From Deltaproteobacteria bacterium IMCC39146 (lineage in GTDB: Bacteria; Desulfobacterota; Desulfuromonadia; Desulfuromonadales; BM103), in NCBI GenBank assembly GCA_030005635.1, contig JARUHP010000012.1:43623-107622 (forward strand): 64,000 nucleotides of DNA, written 5' to 3'. The notes below the pieces were generated by a model. That model saw only the letters and a program-made list of their open reading frames with translations, was not told the DNA's origin and made no database searches. Shown piece by piece: positions 10,234 through 19,117 of the stretch (position 1 is the stretch's first letter; each line of letters starts with the position of its first letter). Made by a program: the position numbers and the translations under genes.

Positions 10234-11169
10234 TCACACTGCGATCACCTGTAAACGATCATCGACCTGATCCTTCAGTTGTTGCTCAACCAGCAGCTTG
10301 AAGGTCTGGTCTGCAGCGTCACTTTGATTAGCGGCCCCGATTAGCCGGCAGTAGATCTTGTGACCCTTGATATCGACCAGTTCGATGTCACCATCTTCGT
10401 CTTGCAGCAAGGGCCGGACGACCGCCTCGATCGCTGTCTCGATCTGCTGCCCCAACCGGTAGGGTGATAGTTGCTCGCCTGTATGGGGCGCTGCGACCTC
10501 GACTTGACCCACCGGTTTCACACCCCAGATCTCATCGAGCAGGTCCTGGAGGCCGCCGGGGGCATGGTGACAGACCGTGCAGCCGCCACCGGCTTTGAGG
10601 GCATTGGTGATCTCGGCGATACTTTGCAGGCCGAGCTCCTTGATCTTGCGGCGCAGGTAAGGTTCGGTCACCGAGAAACAGTTGCAGACAGTGCGGCCTT
10701 CATCCTCATCGCCGTGGGCCAGCTCCGGCAACAGTTCGGCCAGGTCTACGCCTCGCTTGCTCGCCCAGTCTGCGACGGCCTTCTGCAAAGCTTCGGCGCC
10801 CATCACAGAACAGTGGATCTTTTGCTCGGGCAAACCATCAAGGAAATCGATCAGGTCCTGGTTGGATACCTGCAAAGCTTCGATCGGAGTTTTACCTTGT
10901 TCTTCCAGCAGGATGCAGAGTGCTTCCGAAGCGGCAATCGCCGAGGTACAGCCAAAGGTCAGGTAGCGGGCCTGGGTGATTATGTCGCGGGTGGGGTCGG
11001 TCGGGTGGCGCTCGACGCGAAAGGTGAAGCGCAGGGTGTCACCGCAGACGATCGAGCCATGTTCACCGAAACCGTCGGGGTTTTCCAGCTCACCCATGTG
11101 GGTACCGGTTTCACCCTTGACGGCGTCCATGAACAGCTTGAGGACCTTGTCACTATAATTCCAGGGCAT
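10234..11169 (-). CDS. nifU: Fe-S cluster scaffold NifU with a degenerate C-terminal domain
   Basis: 311 residues from ATG 11169, which has GGGAG in front; the open frame extends further upstream. Residues 1-125 form the IscU-like scaffold with its three Cys (VCGDTL, FGCTSA, IHCSVM). The middle is a [2Fe-2S] BFD-like domain with CNC and GCTVCHHAPGG. The last 70 residues align with the Nfu domain (GDIELVDIKGHKIYCRLIG), but the CxxC that normally follows is replaced by GAANQSDA, so the third cluster site is missing. First gene of the nifU-nifS-orf operon. Assignment is secure; the loss of the Nfu cysteines is seen directly. Confidence 0.92.
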   Translation of the reverse strand: MPWNYSDKVLKLFMDAVKGETGTHMGELENPDGFGEHGSIVCGDTLRFTFRVERHPTDPTRDIITQARYLTFGCTSAIAASEALCILLEEQGKTPIEALQVSNQDLIDFLDGLPEQKIHCSVMGAEALQKAVADWASKRGVDLAELLPELAHGDEDEGRTVCNCFSVTEPYLRRKIKELGLQSIAEITNALKAGGGCTVCHHAPGGLQDLLDEIWGVKPVGQVEVAAPHTGEQLSPYRLGQQIETAIEAVVRPLLQDEDGDIELVDIKGHKIYCRLIGAANQSDAADQTFKLLVEQQLKDQVDDRLQVIAV

Positions 11170-11657
11170 ATTTTTCTCCCTTCCCGAGGAGACTGTCGGA
11201 CTTAACAAAAGCCTACTGCGAAATCGTCTGATCGGTCCATATTTACGGTAATTTTCGTCAAATAGACATGTTATTAGCTCTCAAGTCCCCACAAATCTGG
11301 CCTCGAACATCCAATCTCTCGCTACGGTCTGTCAAGTCCAACAGCCTCATAGAACTATAAATTAGTCACGGCAATGAGCAAGTTTTAGATTCGGGGACAC
11401 ACAAATTGTGTGTCCCCGAAATAACATAGTTGTAACTACGTTGCTTAAGACATAACGACGCAGGGGCGGAAAAGAAGAAGTTGGATGCGTCATTTTCTCA
11501 TTGACGCGGCACTAGCGCCATTCGTGCCTGTCCCCCGAACCTTGGTGAGGGCAACGCCAGCAAGTCCTTGTGAGTTTCGGTCATGCTTATTTAGCCTGAT
11601 CGTGCTAAATTTGAGTTTGGCCGTTCCCATTCACTCTTCAGATGAGAATCCAAACCT
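11170..11657. other. Intergenic region between divergent nifU and DUF1499 genes
   Basis: 488 bp carrying no convincing gene. It should hold the nifU promoter on the minus strand and a promoter for the rightward lipoprotein operon, plus one palindromic repeat at 11,394-11,418. I found no clear IscR-type operator by eye. Confidence 0.5.
11394..11418. repeat. GTGTCCCC palindromic repeat, copy 2
   Basis: Same 25-nt palindrome as the copy at 2,729, here between divergent genes, which argues against a pure terminator role for the family. Confidence 0.85.
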
Positions 11658-12131
11658 ATGCAATCACACAACGGCTCACTCTTCGCACTTCTCTTTATGG
11701 TCTTTCTGCTTTCAGGATGCGTTGGCAAAACCCTTGAGCGCACCACCGAAAACCGCCTTGAGATTGGCTCGTGCGTTGGCTTCCCGAATTGTGTATCAAG
11801 TAATGCTTCGGTTTTTTACAACCATATCGAGCCTTTTCCGTTGGCGATGAGCAAAGAGGAGGCCTGGCCCCTGGTCAGAGAGGCTGTTCTGGAGATCCCA
11901 CGCGCGGTGATCGACGAAGAGGATGATCTTTACCTGCATGCCAAAATATCCAGTATCGTCTTTCATTTCGTGGACAACCTGGAGCTTCTCTACCAGGCAG
12001 ACGAGCATCTGATTGAGGTGCGTTCGTCATCGGTGCTCGGCCTCTATGATTTAAGCGCCAACCGCAGGCGGGTCGAAGCTTTGCGCAAGGCATTGATTGC
12101 CAAAGGTGTTGTTAGGGGAAATCATGTCTGA
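11658..12131 (+). CDS. DUF1499 family lipoprotein
   Basis: 157 residues. The N-terminus is a lipoprotein signal with lipobox LLSGC. The rest follows the DUF1499 pattern: PNCVSS near the start, then VFHFVDNLELLYQ and IEVRSSSVLGLYDLSANRRRVEALR. The family is envelope-associated and functionally uncharacterised. Its stop overlaps the ATG of the next gene by 8 bp, so both are one operon. Start chosen at the ATG giving the complete signal peptide. Confidence 0.82.
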   Translation: MQSHNGSLFALLFMVFLLSGCVGKTLERTTENRLEIGSCVGFPNCVSSNASVFYNHIEPFPLAMSKEEAWPLVREAVLEIPRAVIDEEDDLYLHAKISSIVFHFVDNLELLYQADEHLIEVRSSSVLGLYDLSANRRRVEALRKALIAKGVVRGNHV

Positions 12132-12483
12132 ATTTGACGACTTAAAACAAAAGATCAGCAAGTTTGTCGATGATCGGGATTGGGACCAGTATCACACGCC
12201 CAAAAACCTTTGCATGGCATTGATTGCAGAGTGCGGTGAGCTGGTTGAGCATTTTCAGTGGCTGAGCGAAGAGCAGAGTGCAGAGCTCTCGTCAGAAAAG
12301 CTTGAAGAGGTCAGCCACGAAATCGCAGATGTCTTTGTCTATCTGTTGCGTTTGTCAGATAAACTAGGCATTGATCTGGTTGAGGCGGTCAACCGTAAGA
12401 TGCTTTTGAACGAAGCAAAATATCCTGCCGATCAAGTTCGTGGCTCTGCGAAGAAATATACCGAATATAAAAACCGTTCTTAA
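12124..12483 (+). CDS. MazG-like nucleotide pyrophosphohydrolase
   Basis: 119 residues of the small all-alpha NTP pyrophosphatase type (RS21-C6/MazG-like). Visible are WDQYHTPKNL, the metal-binding ECGELVEHFQW (ExxE type) and the second acidic helix EVSHEIADVFVYLLRL (ExxxD type). It should hydrolyse (d)NTPs, often dCTP or modified dNTPs, to the monophosphate and PPi as house-cleaning. It overlaps the preceding DUF1499 gene by 8 bp. Confidence 0.88.
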   Translation: MSEFDDLKQKISKFVDDRDWDQYHTPKNLCMALIAECGELVEHFQWLSEEQSAELSSEKLEEVSHEIADVFVYLLRLSDKLGIDLVEAVNRKMLLNEAKYPADQVRGSAKKYTEYKNRS

Positions 12484-12504
12484 CTTTCAACTCCGGGCCC
12501 CTGC

Positions 12505-13398
12505 TTGAGAACCTATCTAAAACTCCTTACCGTCGCTTTCTTCTGGGGCGGAACCTTTGTCGCCGGACGTTTTTTGGCTGGTGATGCTCATCCTGTTTCC
12601 GCGGCCTTTTTCCGTTTCGCCATCGCTTCGAGCTGTCTGCTGCTTGCCGTCTGCAAGGTTGAGGGCCGTCTGCCGAAGCTCGATTTCCGCCAGGGGCTGG
12701 CTGTTGCCGCACTGGGGCTGACCGGGGTGTTCGCTTACAACCTGTTTTTCTTCAACGGCCTGACCCTGATCGGGGCCGGTCGTGCCGCATTGATTATCGC
12801 CCTGAACCCGGTGGCTATCACGCTCTGTTCCGCGTTGATCTACCGCGAGAGACTGCCGCTGAGCCGGATTGTGGGGGTTCCACTCTCGGTGGTCGGTGCG
12901 CTGGTCGTTATCACCCGTGGCCATCCGTTGATGATCTTGAGTGGTGGCATCGGTCGTGGCGAGCTCTTGATTTCCGGTTGTGTGCTCTCCTGGACGCTTT
13001 ATTCGATTATCGGTAAAACCGCGATGCGCGGTCTTTCTCCTCTGGCTGCGGTCTGCTGGTCGTCTATAGCGGGAACCCTCCTGTTGCTGATTCCGGCGTT
13101 GTCCTATGGCAGCTTTGCCGATGCGTTGCACTTTTCCTGGTCGGTTTGGCTTAGCATCGGCTACCTAGGCTTGTTCGGTACCGTTATCGGCTTTCTCTGG
13201 TATTTCGAAGGAATTCAGAAAATTGGGCCTTCTCGTGCCGCGGTTTTTATCAATTTTGTGCCCGTAAGCGCTGTCCTCTTAGCGACCTTTTTACTGGGCG
13301 AACCGCTCGATATTTCATTGCTTGGCGGCGGTTTTTTGGTGGTGCTCGGGGCCTATCTGGCCAATGCACCCAAGCCGTTGTTCTGGCGCAAGGTGTGA
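12505..13398 (+). CDS. DMT superfamily transporter, EamA type
   Basis: 297 residues with about ten hydrophobic helices in two EamA repeats (roughly 5-140 and 150-290), including FFWGGTFVAGRF at the start and FGTVIGFLWYFEGIQKIGPSRAAVFINFVPV in outline near the end. Probably an inner-membrane metabolite exporter; substrate unknown. The start is TTG 12505 and has no clear ribosome-binding site; it follows the MazG-like gene by 21 bp and is likely translated from the same message. Confidence 0.85.
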   Translation: MRTYLKLLTVAFFWGGTFVAGRFLAGDAHPVSAAFFRFAIASSCLLLAVCKVEGRLPKLDFRQGLAVAALGLTGVFAYNLFFFNGLTLIGAGRAALIIALNPVAITLCSALIYRERLPLSRIVGVPLSVVGALVVITRGHPLMILSGGIGRGELLISGCVLSWTLYSIIGKTAMRGLSPLAAVCWSSIAGTLLLLIPALSYGSFADALHFSWSVWLSIGYLGLFGTVIGFLWYFEGIQKIGPSRAAVFINFVPVSAVLLATFLLGEPLDISLLGGGFLVVLGAYLANAPKPLFWRKV

Positions 13399-13498
13399 AG
13401 TGCTCTGGTTCAGGTCAAAGTCAAAGTTCAAGACCTGACCTCTCCCACGTCCCTCGTCCCTTTCTTTTCCGCCTCAGAGCAATCAAATTGAATGATTG

Positions 13499-13538
13499 GT
13501 GACAGGGATTTGTGACACTTACACGTGCCTGTCCCCAA
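13499..13538. repeat. Degenerate GTGTCCCC-type repeat
   Basis: An imperfect inverted structure beginning GGTGACAGGG and ending GCCTGTCCCC. It looks like a decayed or compound member of the same palindromic family. Confidence 0.5.
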
Positions 13539-13625
13539 TTCAGAAGAACGGTTGCGGAGGTAGCAAAGCGTCATACATTTTGATATCATTAATTCAATTG
13601 GGATTTTAATTGATCGTCCCGTGAT

Positions 13626-13696
13626 GCTTGCTTTTACAATACTCTCGAATGAGTGAAACTGTTTCAATGCTAACTAAGGTGCAGGCTAAACTATGC
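13626..13696 (+). promoter_or_regulatory. Shared 71-bp upstream element, copy 1
   Basis: A stretch from GCTTGCTTTTACAAT to CTAAACTATGC that is about 87% identical to 15,822-15,893, upstream of the next gene. It includes AATGAGTGAAACT and TGCTAACTAAGG. In this copy the conserved final ATG opens a four-codon frame, MLFH then stop, 24 bp before the real start. It may be a promoter plus leader, or an RNA element; no standard sigma-70 or sigma-54 boxes are convincing. Confidence 0.6.
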
Positions 13697-13719
13697 TATT
13701 CCATTAGCGCGAGGCTCCT

Positions 13720-15771
13720 ATGAGTTCTGCACAACCCCCAGTTAGCAGTGATGTTGGAAAAACGGTTTTGCTGCTCATTCAGGCATTCCTTAAGACCGGC
13801 TACTATCAGCCGGGACATCCCGAAACAGAAAAGGCCCGCGAGGGCCTCTACGAGGCGGTGACCTCGTTGTTTTACAGCCATCCCGAGATCACTTTCCTGG
13901 CAAATACCCATGAAGAAAAAGAGGAGGTCCTGGTCGGTGGGGTTGCGCACGATTACCTGTCGATGCGCTGGGTGATGCCGCGCAACATGGCCGACATGTT
14001 CCTGCCCAAGATGATTGATTTCTTCCGGCGCAAACGACTCTCTTCCTTCTCGTTGCGCCACGGAATCTCCCGCTACGAGTTCGACGCCTTTGTCGATCTC
14101 ATGACTCAGTCAGGCTGGCTCGAGGACAGCCGTGTCGATGTCTGCGAACGGATGACGAAGGCGCTGGTGTCCAAAGAGGTTGTTAACGTTTCGGTGGTAT
14201 TCCTTGATGAACTGGTCGGGCAGGGGCGCAAGCTTCCCTGGCGAGTTGTGGCAACCCTGTCGAGGCTCAAACGCGACCTGAACATGCTGCCGCTTTACCG
14301 TCATGTCGATGCCAGGGAGATAACCCAGGTGCGTCGTCAGGTGTTCCAGGAGATTGTTGCACCCTTGCGCGATGTGATGCTGATTCGCGACATGCTGATC
14401 AACATCGACCTGATCGTTGAAACCCTGCACGATTTCGACCGAGATACCCTGGTCCTTACGATGCTTGAATATCTTGATCCGGTTTTTTTGCCGACTGTAT
14501 GCACCCTGCTGGTCAAGGAACTCAGCGAACTGATGGGCGCTTACGAAAAGAACGGTGAGGATGCGACGCTGCGCGAACGGGTCGAGAATGTAAACTGGGT
14601 GACGCGTCGTCTGGGTGAGGCGCTGCTGGAGAACGAGAACGCCGACGCGACCCTGTTTCATGCGCTGGTTACGAACAAGGTTTTTCTGTATGAAGAGATC
14701 CCGCCGGAAATGCGTGAAAAGATCTCCGAACTGCAGGCAGTCAACAGGCTGCTCGATAATCATCAACAGTACTTTGCCGAAATCGAGCAGATATCGTCGC
14801 CCACGATTCTTGAGCATCGACTCTGGCATCTGCTGGAGATGTTGCCAGAGCTGATCCGCCAGGGGCACGATCACGTTGCACAGCAGGTGGTGGCGTTCTC
14901 CAAACGCTACGGTTTGACTTTTGAGGTGGGGAGCCGACCACCGCTCGTCGAACGCCTGCATCGTTACGTTAAACTGCGGGCCGAGAATGAAGGGCGCGAG
15001 GGTGTTGATGAAATGCTCTCCACGATCGCCACCCTCGATCGCACCGGCCTGGAGATCCTGGTCACTCTCGCCGATAATGACAACCGCTCCTTGCGACGTC
15101 TTGGGCTGGAGGCGCTGGCAGATAGGGGACAGGCAGCCGTGCCCGTTCTTTTTGCAGCACTCAAGGAGAAGCAAGGATGGCATTTTATACGCAATATGCT
15201 GCTGTTGCTCAGCCGGATCGGCGCAGGCGGCCCCAAGGTAGAAAAGCTGTTTCAACGATGCCTGGTGCATCCACAGTCCCATGTTCGGATCGAGGCGGTA
15301 CAGGCGTTGGCGAAACTTTCCGGGCCGGTCGCAGAAGGAGCCGTTGCCACACTGCTCGATGACAAGAAAGCCGATGTTCGGCAACGGGCGGTCGGTGCCC
15401 TTGCAGTGACCGGTATCAGCCTGCCGGAAACGATCACTCGGCTGGCAGAACTGCTTCATGACGGCAAGAACGATGGCGAGGCGATGGCCTTGCAGGTGGT
15501 CAGCACACTCAACAAGCTTCGACCTCAGCCGTTTGCAGATTCCGGTGTTGAAGAGGCCCTGCGCGAGCTCGCGCGGCCGAAGAGTCGCTACGGTTTCAGC
15601 AGCAAGGAATCAGCACTCACCAGTCACATGCGCGAAGGTGCCATTCAGGCCTTGGGTTACGTGGGGCAGGAGAAGTCCCGGGCCGTGCTTCAGAAGTGCT
15701 GCAAGGAGTCCGGAAAAGTTGCCAAGCTTTCCAGGGAAGCGCTTGACAGAATCGAGAACAGGGCAAGGTGA
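13720..15771 (+). CDS. HEAT-repeat protein of unknown function
   Basis: 683 residues, soluble, no signal peptide. The N-terminal 400 residues are helical and unfamiliar, opening with SSDVGKTVLLLIQAFLKTGYYQPGHPE, of which the GYYQPGHP turn is distinctive. The C-terminal part (about 430-680) shows HEAT-like pairs such as LRRLGLEALADRG, VRIEAVQALAKLSG, VRQRAVGALAVTG and MREGAIQALGYVG. Such repeats form protein-binding scaffolds. It is followed at 118 bp by the GNAT-kinase fusion gene, which carries the same upstream element, so the two are probably co-regulated. I assign no biochemical function. Confidence 0.75.
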   Translation: MSSAQPPVSSDVGKTVLLLIQAFLKTGYYQPGHPETEKAREGLYEAVTSLFYSHPEITFLANTHEEKEEVLVGGVAHDYLSMRWVMPRNMADMFLPKMIDFFRRKRLSSFSLRHGISRYEFDAFVDLMTQSGWLEDSRVDVCERMTKALVSKEVVNVSVVFLDELVGQGRKLPWRVVATLSRLKRDLNMLPLYRHVDAREITQVRRQVFQEIVAPLRDVMLIRDMLINIDLIVETLHDFDRDTLVLTMLEYLDPVFLPTVCTLLVKELSELMGAYEKNGEDATLRERVENVNWVTRRLGEALLENENADATLFHALVTNKVFLYEEIPPEMREKISELQAVNRLLDNHQQYFAEIEQISSPTILEHRLWHLLEMLPELIRQGHDHVAQQVVAFSKRYGLTFEVGSRPPLVERLHRYVKLRAENEGREGVDEMLSTIATLDRTGLEILVTLADNDNRSLRRLGLEALADRGQAAVPVLFAALKEKQGWHFIRNMLLLLSRIGAGGPKVEKLFQRCLVHPQSHVRIEAVQALAKLSGPVAEGAVATLLDDKKADVRQRAVGALAVTGISLPETITRLAELLHDGKNDGEAMALQVVSTLNKLRPQPFADSGVEEALRELARPKSRYGFSSKESALTSHMREGAIQALGYVGQEKSRAVLQKCCKESGKVAKLSREALDRIENRAR

Positions 15772-15791
15772 CACATTACTAACGTGTCACC
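15767..15791. repeat. GGTGACAC-variant palindromic repeat overlapping a stop codon
   Basis: GGTGACAC, 9 nt, GTGTCACC. The TGA stop of the HEAT-repeat gene lies inside the left arm, so the repeat is fused to the gene end. It may serve as terminator. Confidence 0.75.
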
Positions 15792-15821
15792 ACTTGATTG
15801 CTAGTCAACAGGTTGCTTAGC

Positions 15822-15893
15822 GCTTCCTTTTACAATAGTCTCAAATGAGTGAAACTCTTTACCGTGCTAACTAAGGGGCAGCCTAAACTATGC
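15822..15893 (+). promoter_or_regulatory. Shared 71-bp upstream element, copy 2
   Basis: Second copy of the element at 13,626. Here the conserved ATG at its right end is itself the predicted start of the GNAT-kinase gene, with AAGGGG 11 nt upstream. High identity between two non-homologous genes implies a functional control sequence or a recent duplication. Confidence 0.6.
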
Positions 15894-17863
15894 AATGGAA
15901 ACCTGTTCAATCTCCTTACATAAAAAGCCTGACCCCCGAATACGAAAAAGCGATTCGACAATCCCCCCTCCTTAACATCGATTCCCTGCTGATCCCTTCG
16001 CCCTATATCCTCGATAAAACAATCGATATCGATTACGAACACAGTTACGTGTGGGACGAAAAGGGAGAGCTGCTCGGCTATCTGCTTGTCTATGCTACAC
16101 CGGACCGGAAAACCTTCCATATTTACAAACTGGTCACCAACCCCTTCGGTCGGGGTAAAGGAATCGGTTCCGCCTTCCTTCGCTACCTTGCCCACACGGT
16201 GGATCCGGACTCCCATATTTATCTCTATGTCTGGGAGAAGCTTTTAAGCTCCATTGATTTTTTCAAGACCCGGGGGTTCAGCATCAGCGACCTGGTGGTC
16301 TTCCGGAAGATGAAGTTCCACCTGATGTCAGTGACGGCCGAGACGCTCAGAAGCGCAGCGGTCACTACTAAACGTCCAGATGTTACCGCTATTGAGGAAC
16401 TGTCGAAGGTGCGGCACGACGTGAAAAAATCGCTAAAGGTCCTTTTCGACATGACAGCCATGTTGTCAGTTGGCAACTTCAACCAGGTTGCCGAGGACAT
16501 CAACAGGGAAAGCACCGCACTGCTCAACACCCTGAACATGTACGAAGATAAAATCCATCTATCGCACAAAGTCTCTCTCAAGGATCTGATCACGGAACGC
16601 GTCATTCCCTTCATCGAAGCAGTGGACAGCTCCTGTGAGGTGACTTTGGTCCTCAAATCAAAGATTGAACCGGTGAGTGGCAGCTACATCAGTTGCAGCA
16701 GAGCCCTGATCAATATTGCCTCCAACGCCCTGGATGCAATCACGTCAGCGGGCAGGAGAGGGCAGATAGAGTTTCTACTCGAACAGCGTGGCGATACCGT
16801 GACGCTGGCCATTACTGACAATGGCACAGGAATCGCCGCGCAGATGCTGGAAAAAGGATCCGACCAGGTGCCCTTGTTCGTAGGCAAATCAACCAAGGGA
16901 ACCGAGACCGGCAAGGGGGTAGGGACGCTGCAAACCTACGCCACCTTTGGGACTGACCACATCGAGGTAACGAGTATTGAGGGACAATCCACGTGCTGGA
17001 CCATTACTCTAAAGAAGAGTACCTCCAAGGACGCGGTGCTGCTGGCTGACCTGAGTACCCGCTACGTGAGGCTGATCAAGTCTACACAGAAAGCCAAACT
17101 CACCAAAGACACCAGTAAGAATGATATTACCATCTTCATCTGGCAGCTCCGGCAAATGGAGATTTTCAGCTTTGACCTTATTTACCATTTCAGCCGATAC
17201 AATAATATCCGTGACATTTTTCAGAGCGTGCTGCTATACCGTTTTGGAGAACACTCCTTTGATTACCTGAAGGAAGAGTTGGGCAAGTGCCGCATCGACA
17301 ACAGCTCGATCAGATCATGGCTGCTGGGGATTACCAGGCGCATTAACAAGTTTGAAACCTGCATCCTAAGGAACGTGCCCTTCGATGATTACAAGGATGT
17401 CCTGTTTCAAAGCTACGGCCAGGCGTCCGACCGCACTATGATTTTCACTCTCGATCCCGACAACGGTCATTTTTTCACCACGGATCGCACACTCGCCGAA
17501 CACCTGGACTTTGTTCCGTACCTCGGGCGCAAAAAGGATGACCTGATACGTGGTGAGCTGGTTGGTGATGTCAGGAACGTAAACAGCCCGATTTATCTGG
17601 GTGTCTGGACGGTTAAAAACCTTGACGACCTGCATTGCAAGATGAAGCTTATCCAGCGCGCTGCGCAGCAGTTGCTGCTGATGGGGCTGGATAAAGAAAA
17701 ACGTATCGCGTTCTACAATACAACCTACAACACTTGTCAAAGCGAGTTAGACACCTTGCAGACGGTCACGCTCGGCGAAATGGCCTCTCTCAAAGAGGCC
17801 AACTTCGATCGCTTTATCAGACCCGCCGACAGCGCAATGAGTGGTCTTTTACCCATGGGCTGA
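15890..17863 (+). CDS. GNAT acetyltransferase fused to a histidine-kinase core and a novel C-terminal region
   Basis: 657 residues in three parts. Residues 1-145 are a GNAT fold with the acetyl-CoA loop NPFGRGKGIGSAFLRYLA. Residues 165-375 are a kinase core: candidate His176 in VRHDVKKSL, N-box around NIASNALDAI (Asn279), G1 DNGTGI and G2 GKGVGT. Residues 380-657 match nothing I recognise. No membrane helix is visible, so it is cytoplasmic. One protein could therefore make or bind an acylated compound and signal by phosphotransfer; no receiver gene is adjacent. A lone ATPase of the anti-sigma type is an alternative for the middle domain. Domain calls are firm, the combined role is inference. 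Confidence 0.75.
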   Translation: MQWKPVQSPYIKSLTPEYEKAIRQSPLLNIDSLLIPSPYILDKTIDIDYEHSYVWDEKGELLGYLLVYATPDRKTFHIYKLVTNPFGRGKGIGSAFLRYLAHTVDPDSHIYLYVWEKLLSSIDFFKTRGFSISDLVVFRKMKFHLMSVTAETLRSAAVTTKRPDVTAIEELSKVRHDVKKSLKVLFDMTAMLSVGNFNQVAEDINRESTALLNTLNMYEDKIHLSHKVSLKDLITERVIPFIEAVDSSCEVTLVLKSKIEPVSGSYISCSRALINIASNALDAITSAGRRGQIEFLLEQRGDTVTLAITDNGTGIAAQMLEKGSDQVPLFVGKSTKGTETGKGVGTLQTYATFGTDHIEVTSIEGQSTCWTITLKKSTSKDAVLLADLSTRYVRLIKSTQKAKLTKDTSKNDITIFIWQLRQMEIFSFDLIYHFSRYNNIRDIFQSVLLYRFGEHSFDYLKEELGKCRIDNSSIRSWLLGITRRINKFETCILRNVPFDDYKDVLFQSYGQASDRTMIFTLDPDNGHFFTTDRTLAEHLDFVPYLGRKKDDLIRGELVGDVRNVNSPIYLGVWTVKNLDDLHCKMKLIQRAAQQLLLMGLDKEKRIAFYNTTYNTCQSELDTLQTVTLGEMASLKEANFDRFIRPADSAMSGLLPMG

Positions 17864-18505
17864 GGCTTTATATTTAGGGCTCGGTGATACACGTTTTTCG
17901 TCTTTAATTCATATTGCCAGGTCAAAGCAAAAACAGAAATCTTGTTATTTAACAGGAATGAAGTGGATAAAAAGGATAGGTCAAATGCTTTTCAACGCAG
18001 AGACGCAGGGAGCGAAATGGATAAATGAAGACAAAGCCCTTTTTGCCTCAGATAACATCTGATGACTTCTGATAAAACAAAGAAGCAGGATCATGCTTTG
18101 GGTTAAAAGCCATTAGCCACAAAGATTAAGACTTTGCCCTATCAGAATTGATCAGATTCTATCCGCGGCCAAATTGTCTTTCGTCTGTTAGTTTTGTTCC
18201 AATCTGCGTTCTTCAGACCTTATCTGCGTTCGACAATGATTCAGTCCTTATGTTTATTCTTTCACACAACACCTTAATCGGAGATCGGGGACAGAACAGT
18301 TACGCCTTGTAACTTCGTTTTTGCCATCAAAATCAAGAATATAACAGTTTAATTTCCGAGCCGTTTCCCTCTTGTGTACTATGAAATACGTTGGCTATGG
18401 TAACCTGAGAGTCGATACATATTCTAAGCTCTGTTCGCAAGTTGAGATGATTTCAGATTTCTTCTGCTCGCAAGCTTTTAGGTAGTAGCCAGAGAGAGTG
18501 TCGAG
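17864..18505. other. Long intergenic region with CGCAGAGACGCAGGG-type sequence
   Basis: 642 bp without a convincing gene. It contains pieces such as CAACGCAGAGACGCAGGG (about 17,993) and two ATCTGCGTTC stretches (about 18,200-18,230), which resemble the degenerate intergenic repeats seen in many Geobacter-like genomes. A GGGGACAGAACAG fragment near 18,289 is a possible decayed palindromic repeat. Confidence 0.45.
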
Positions 18506-18982
18506 ATGGGTAAAGACAAAGATCCCAGCGCCGATGAGATACAACGTGAAATGCTTGCGCAGCAAAAATTCAGCATAGCGGGGGCCATCGGGCGCGCAGG
18601 TAGTGGACTGATGAAGGGGGAATCACCCTTTTCCCGGCAAGAGCAAGCTATCACTTTGTTGACGCAATGGATCAACCAACATGCCTCGGACCCTTCAGGG
18701 GCATTGAAGTCGATATTGTGCCGTCGTGTACGAAACAGCGAACTGTTGCTGGCGAGCCATTTACAACAACCCCTCAATGCACTACGGGAGATGTTCGTAG
18801 ACCTATTGGCCAGCGATTATGCGATACAGGAATTTGTGCGTCAGGTTGATGTGCGATGGGGCGAACTGCATCAGGAACGCCCACTGTTCCAGAGAACAGG
18901 TCAGGCGGCAGATCCCGCAGACGAGTACACCTATGAATCCGTGCGTCAGGATCTGATTTTGCTGCTAGAAAAGCTTCAGTAA
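18506..18982 (+). CDS. Hypothetical cytoplasmic protein
   Basis: 158 residues, no signal peptide or membrane helix, and no family that I recognise. It begins MGKDKDPSADEIQREML and is mostly predicted helix; a basic patch CRRVRNSELLLASHL and an acidic C-terminus ESVRQDLILLLEKLQ are the main features. It stands alone between the GNAT-kinase gene and a terminator. AGAGAGAG upstream of the ATG could serve as ribosome-binding site. Confidence 0.65.
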   Translation: MGKDKDPSADEIQREMLAQQKFSIAGAIGRAGSGLMKGESPFSRQEQAITLLTQWINQHASDPSGALKSILCRRVRNSELLLASHLQQPLNALREMFVDLLASDYAIQEFVRQVDVRWGELHQERPLFQRTGQAADPADEYTYESVRQDLILLLEKLQ

Positions 18983-19005
18983 GAATAGGAAAGCCATAAG
19001 ATTCC

Positions 19006-19028
19006 GGGACACACAATTTGTGTGTCCC
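19006..19028. repeat. GTGTCCCC palindromic repeat, copy 3
   Basis: Near-perfect copy with one arm a base shorter, 23 bp after the stop of the preceding hypothetical gene. Confidence 0.8.
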
Positions 19029-19090
19029 CATAACTAAACCTGTGTCCCCTGATACAATGCGGTTCCTGGGTTTTGGCCTCTAAACAGTGA

Positions 19091-19116
19091 AAGGCCCGCA
19101 CTTGTTGCCGGGCCTT
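19091..19116. terminator. Bidirectional hairpin terminator
   Basis: AAGGCCCG, 10-nt loop, CGGGCCTT. It lies between a rightward gene and a short leftward frame, which supports the latter being real. Confidence 0.6.
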
Positions 19117-19117
19117 C

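Noticed and set aside
9021..11169. Nitrogen-fixation gene cluster
   Set aside because: Only nifU and nifS are present; no nitrogenase structural or cofactor genes, so a general Fe-S assembly role is the safer reading.
11485..11850. 121-codon frame overlapping the DUF1499 lipoprotein gene
   Set aside because: It lacks a ribosome-binding site and family signature, whereas the overlapping frame has a lipobox and a clear DUF1499 pattern.
14110..15459. 449-codon minus-strand frame opposite the HEAT-repeat gene
   Set aside because: The plus-strand product has HEAT periodicity and a sensible start; the minus frame is Gln/Arg/His-rich with no motif, typical of a GC-rich shadow.
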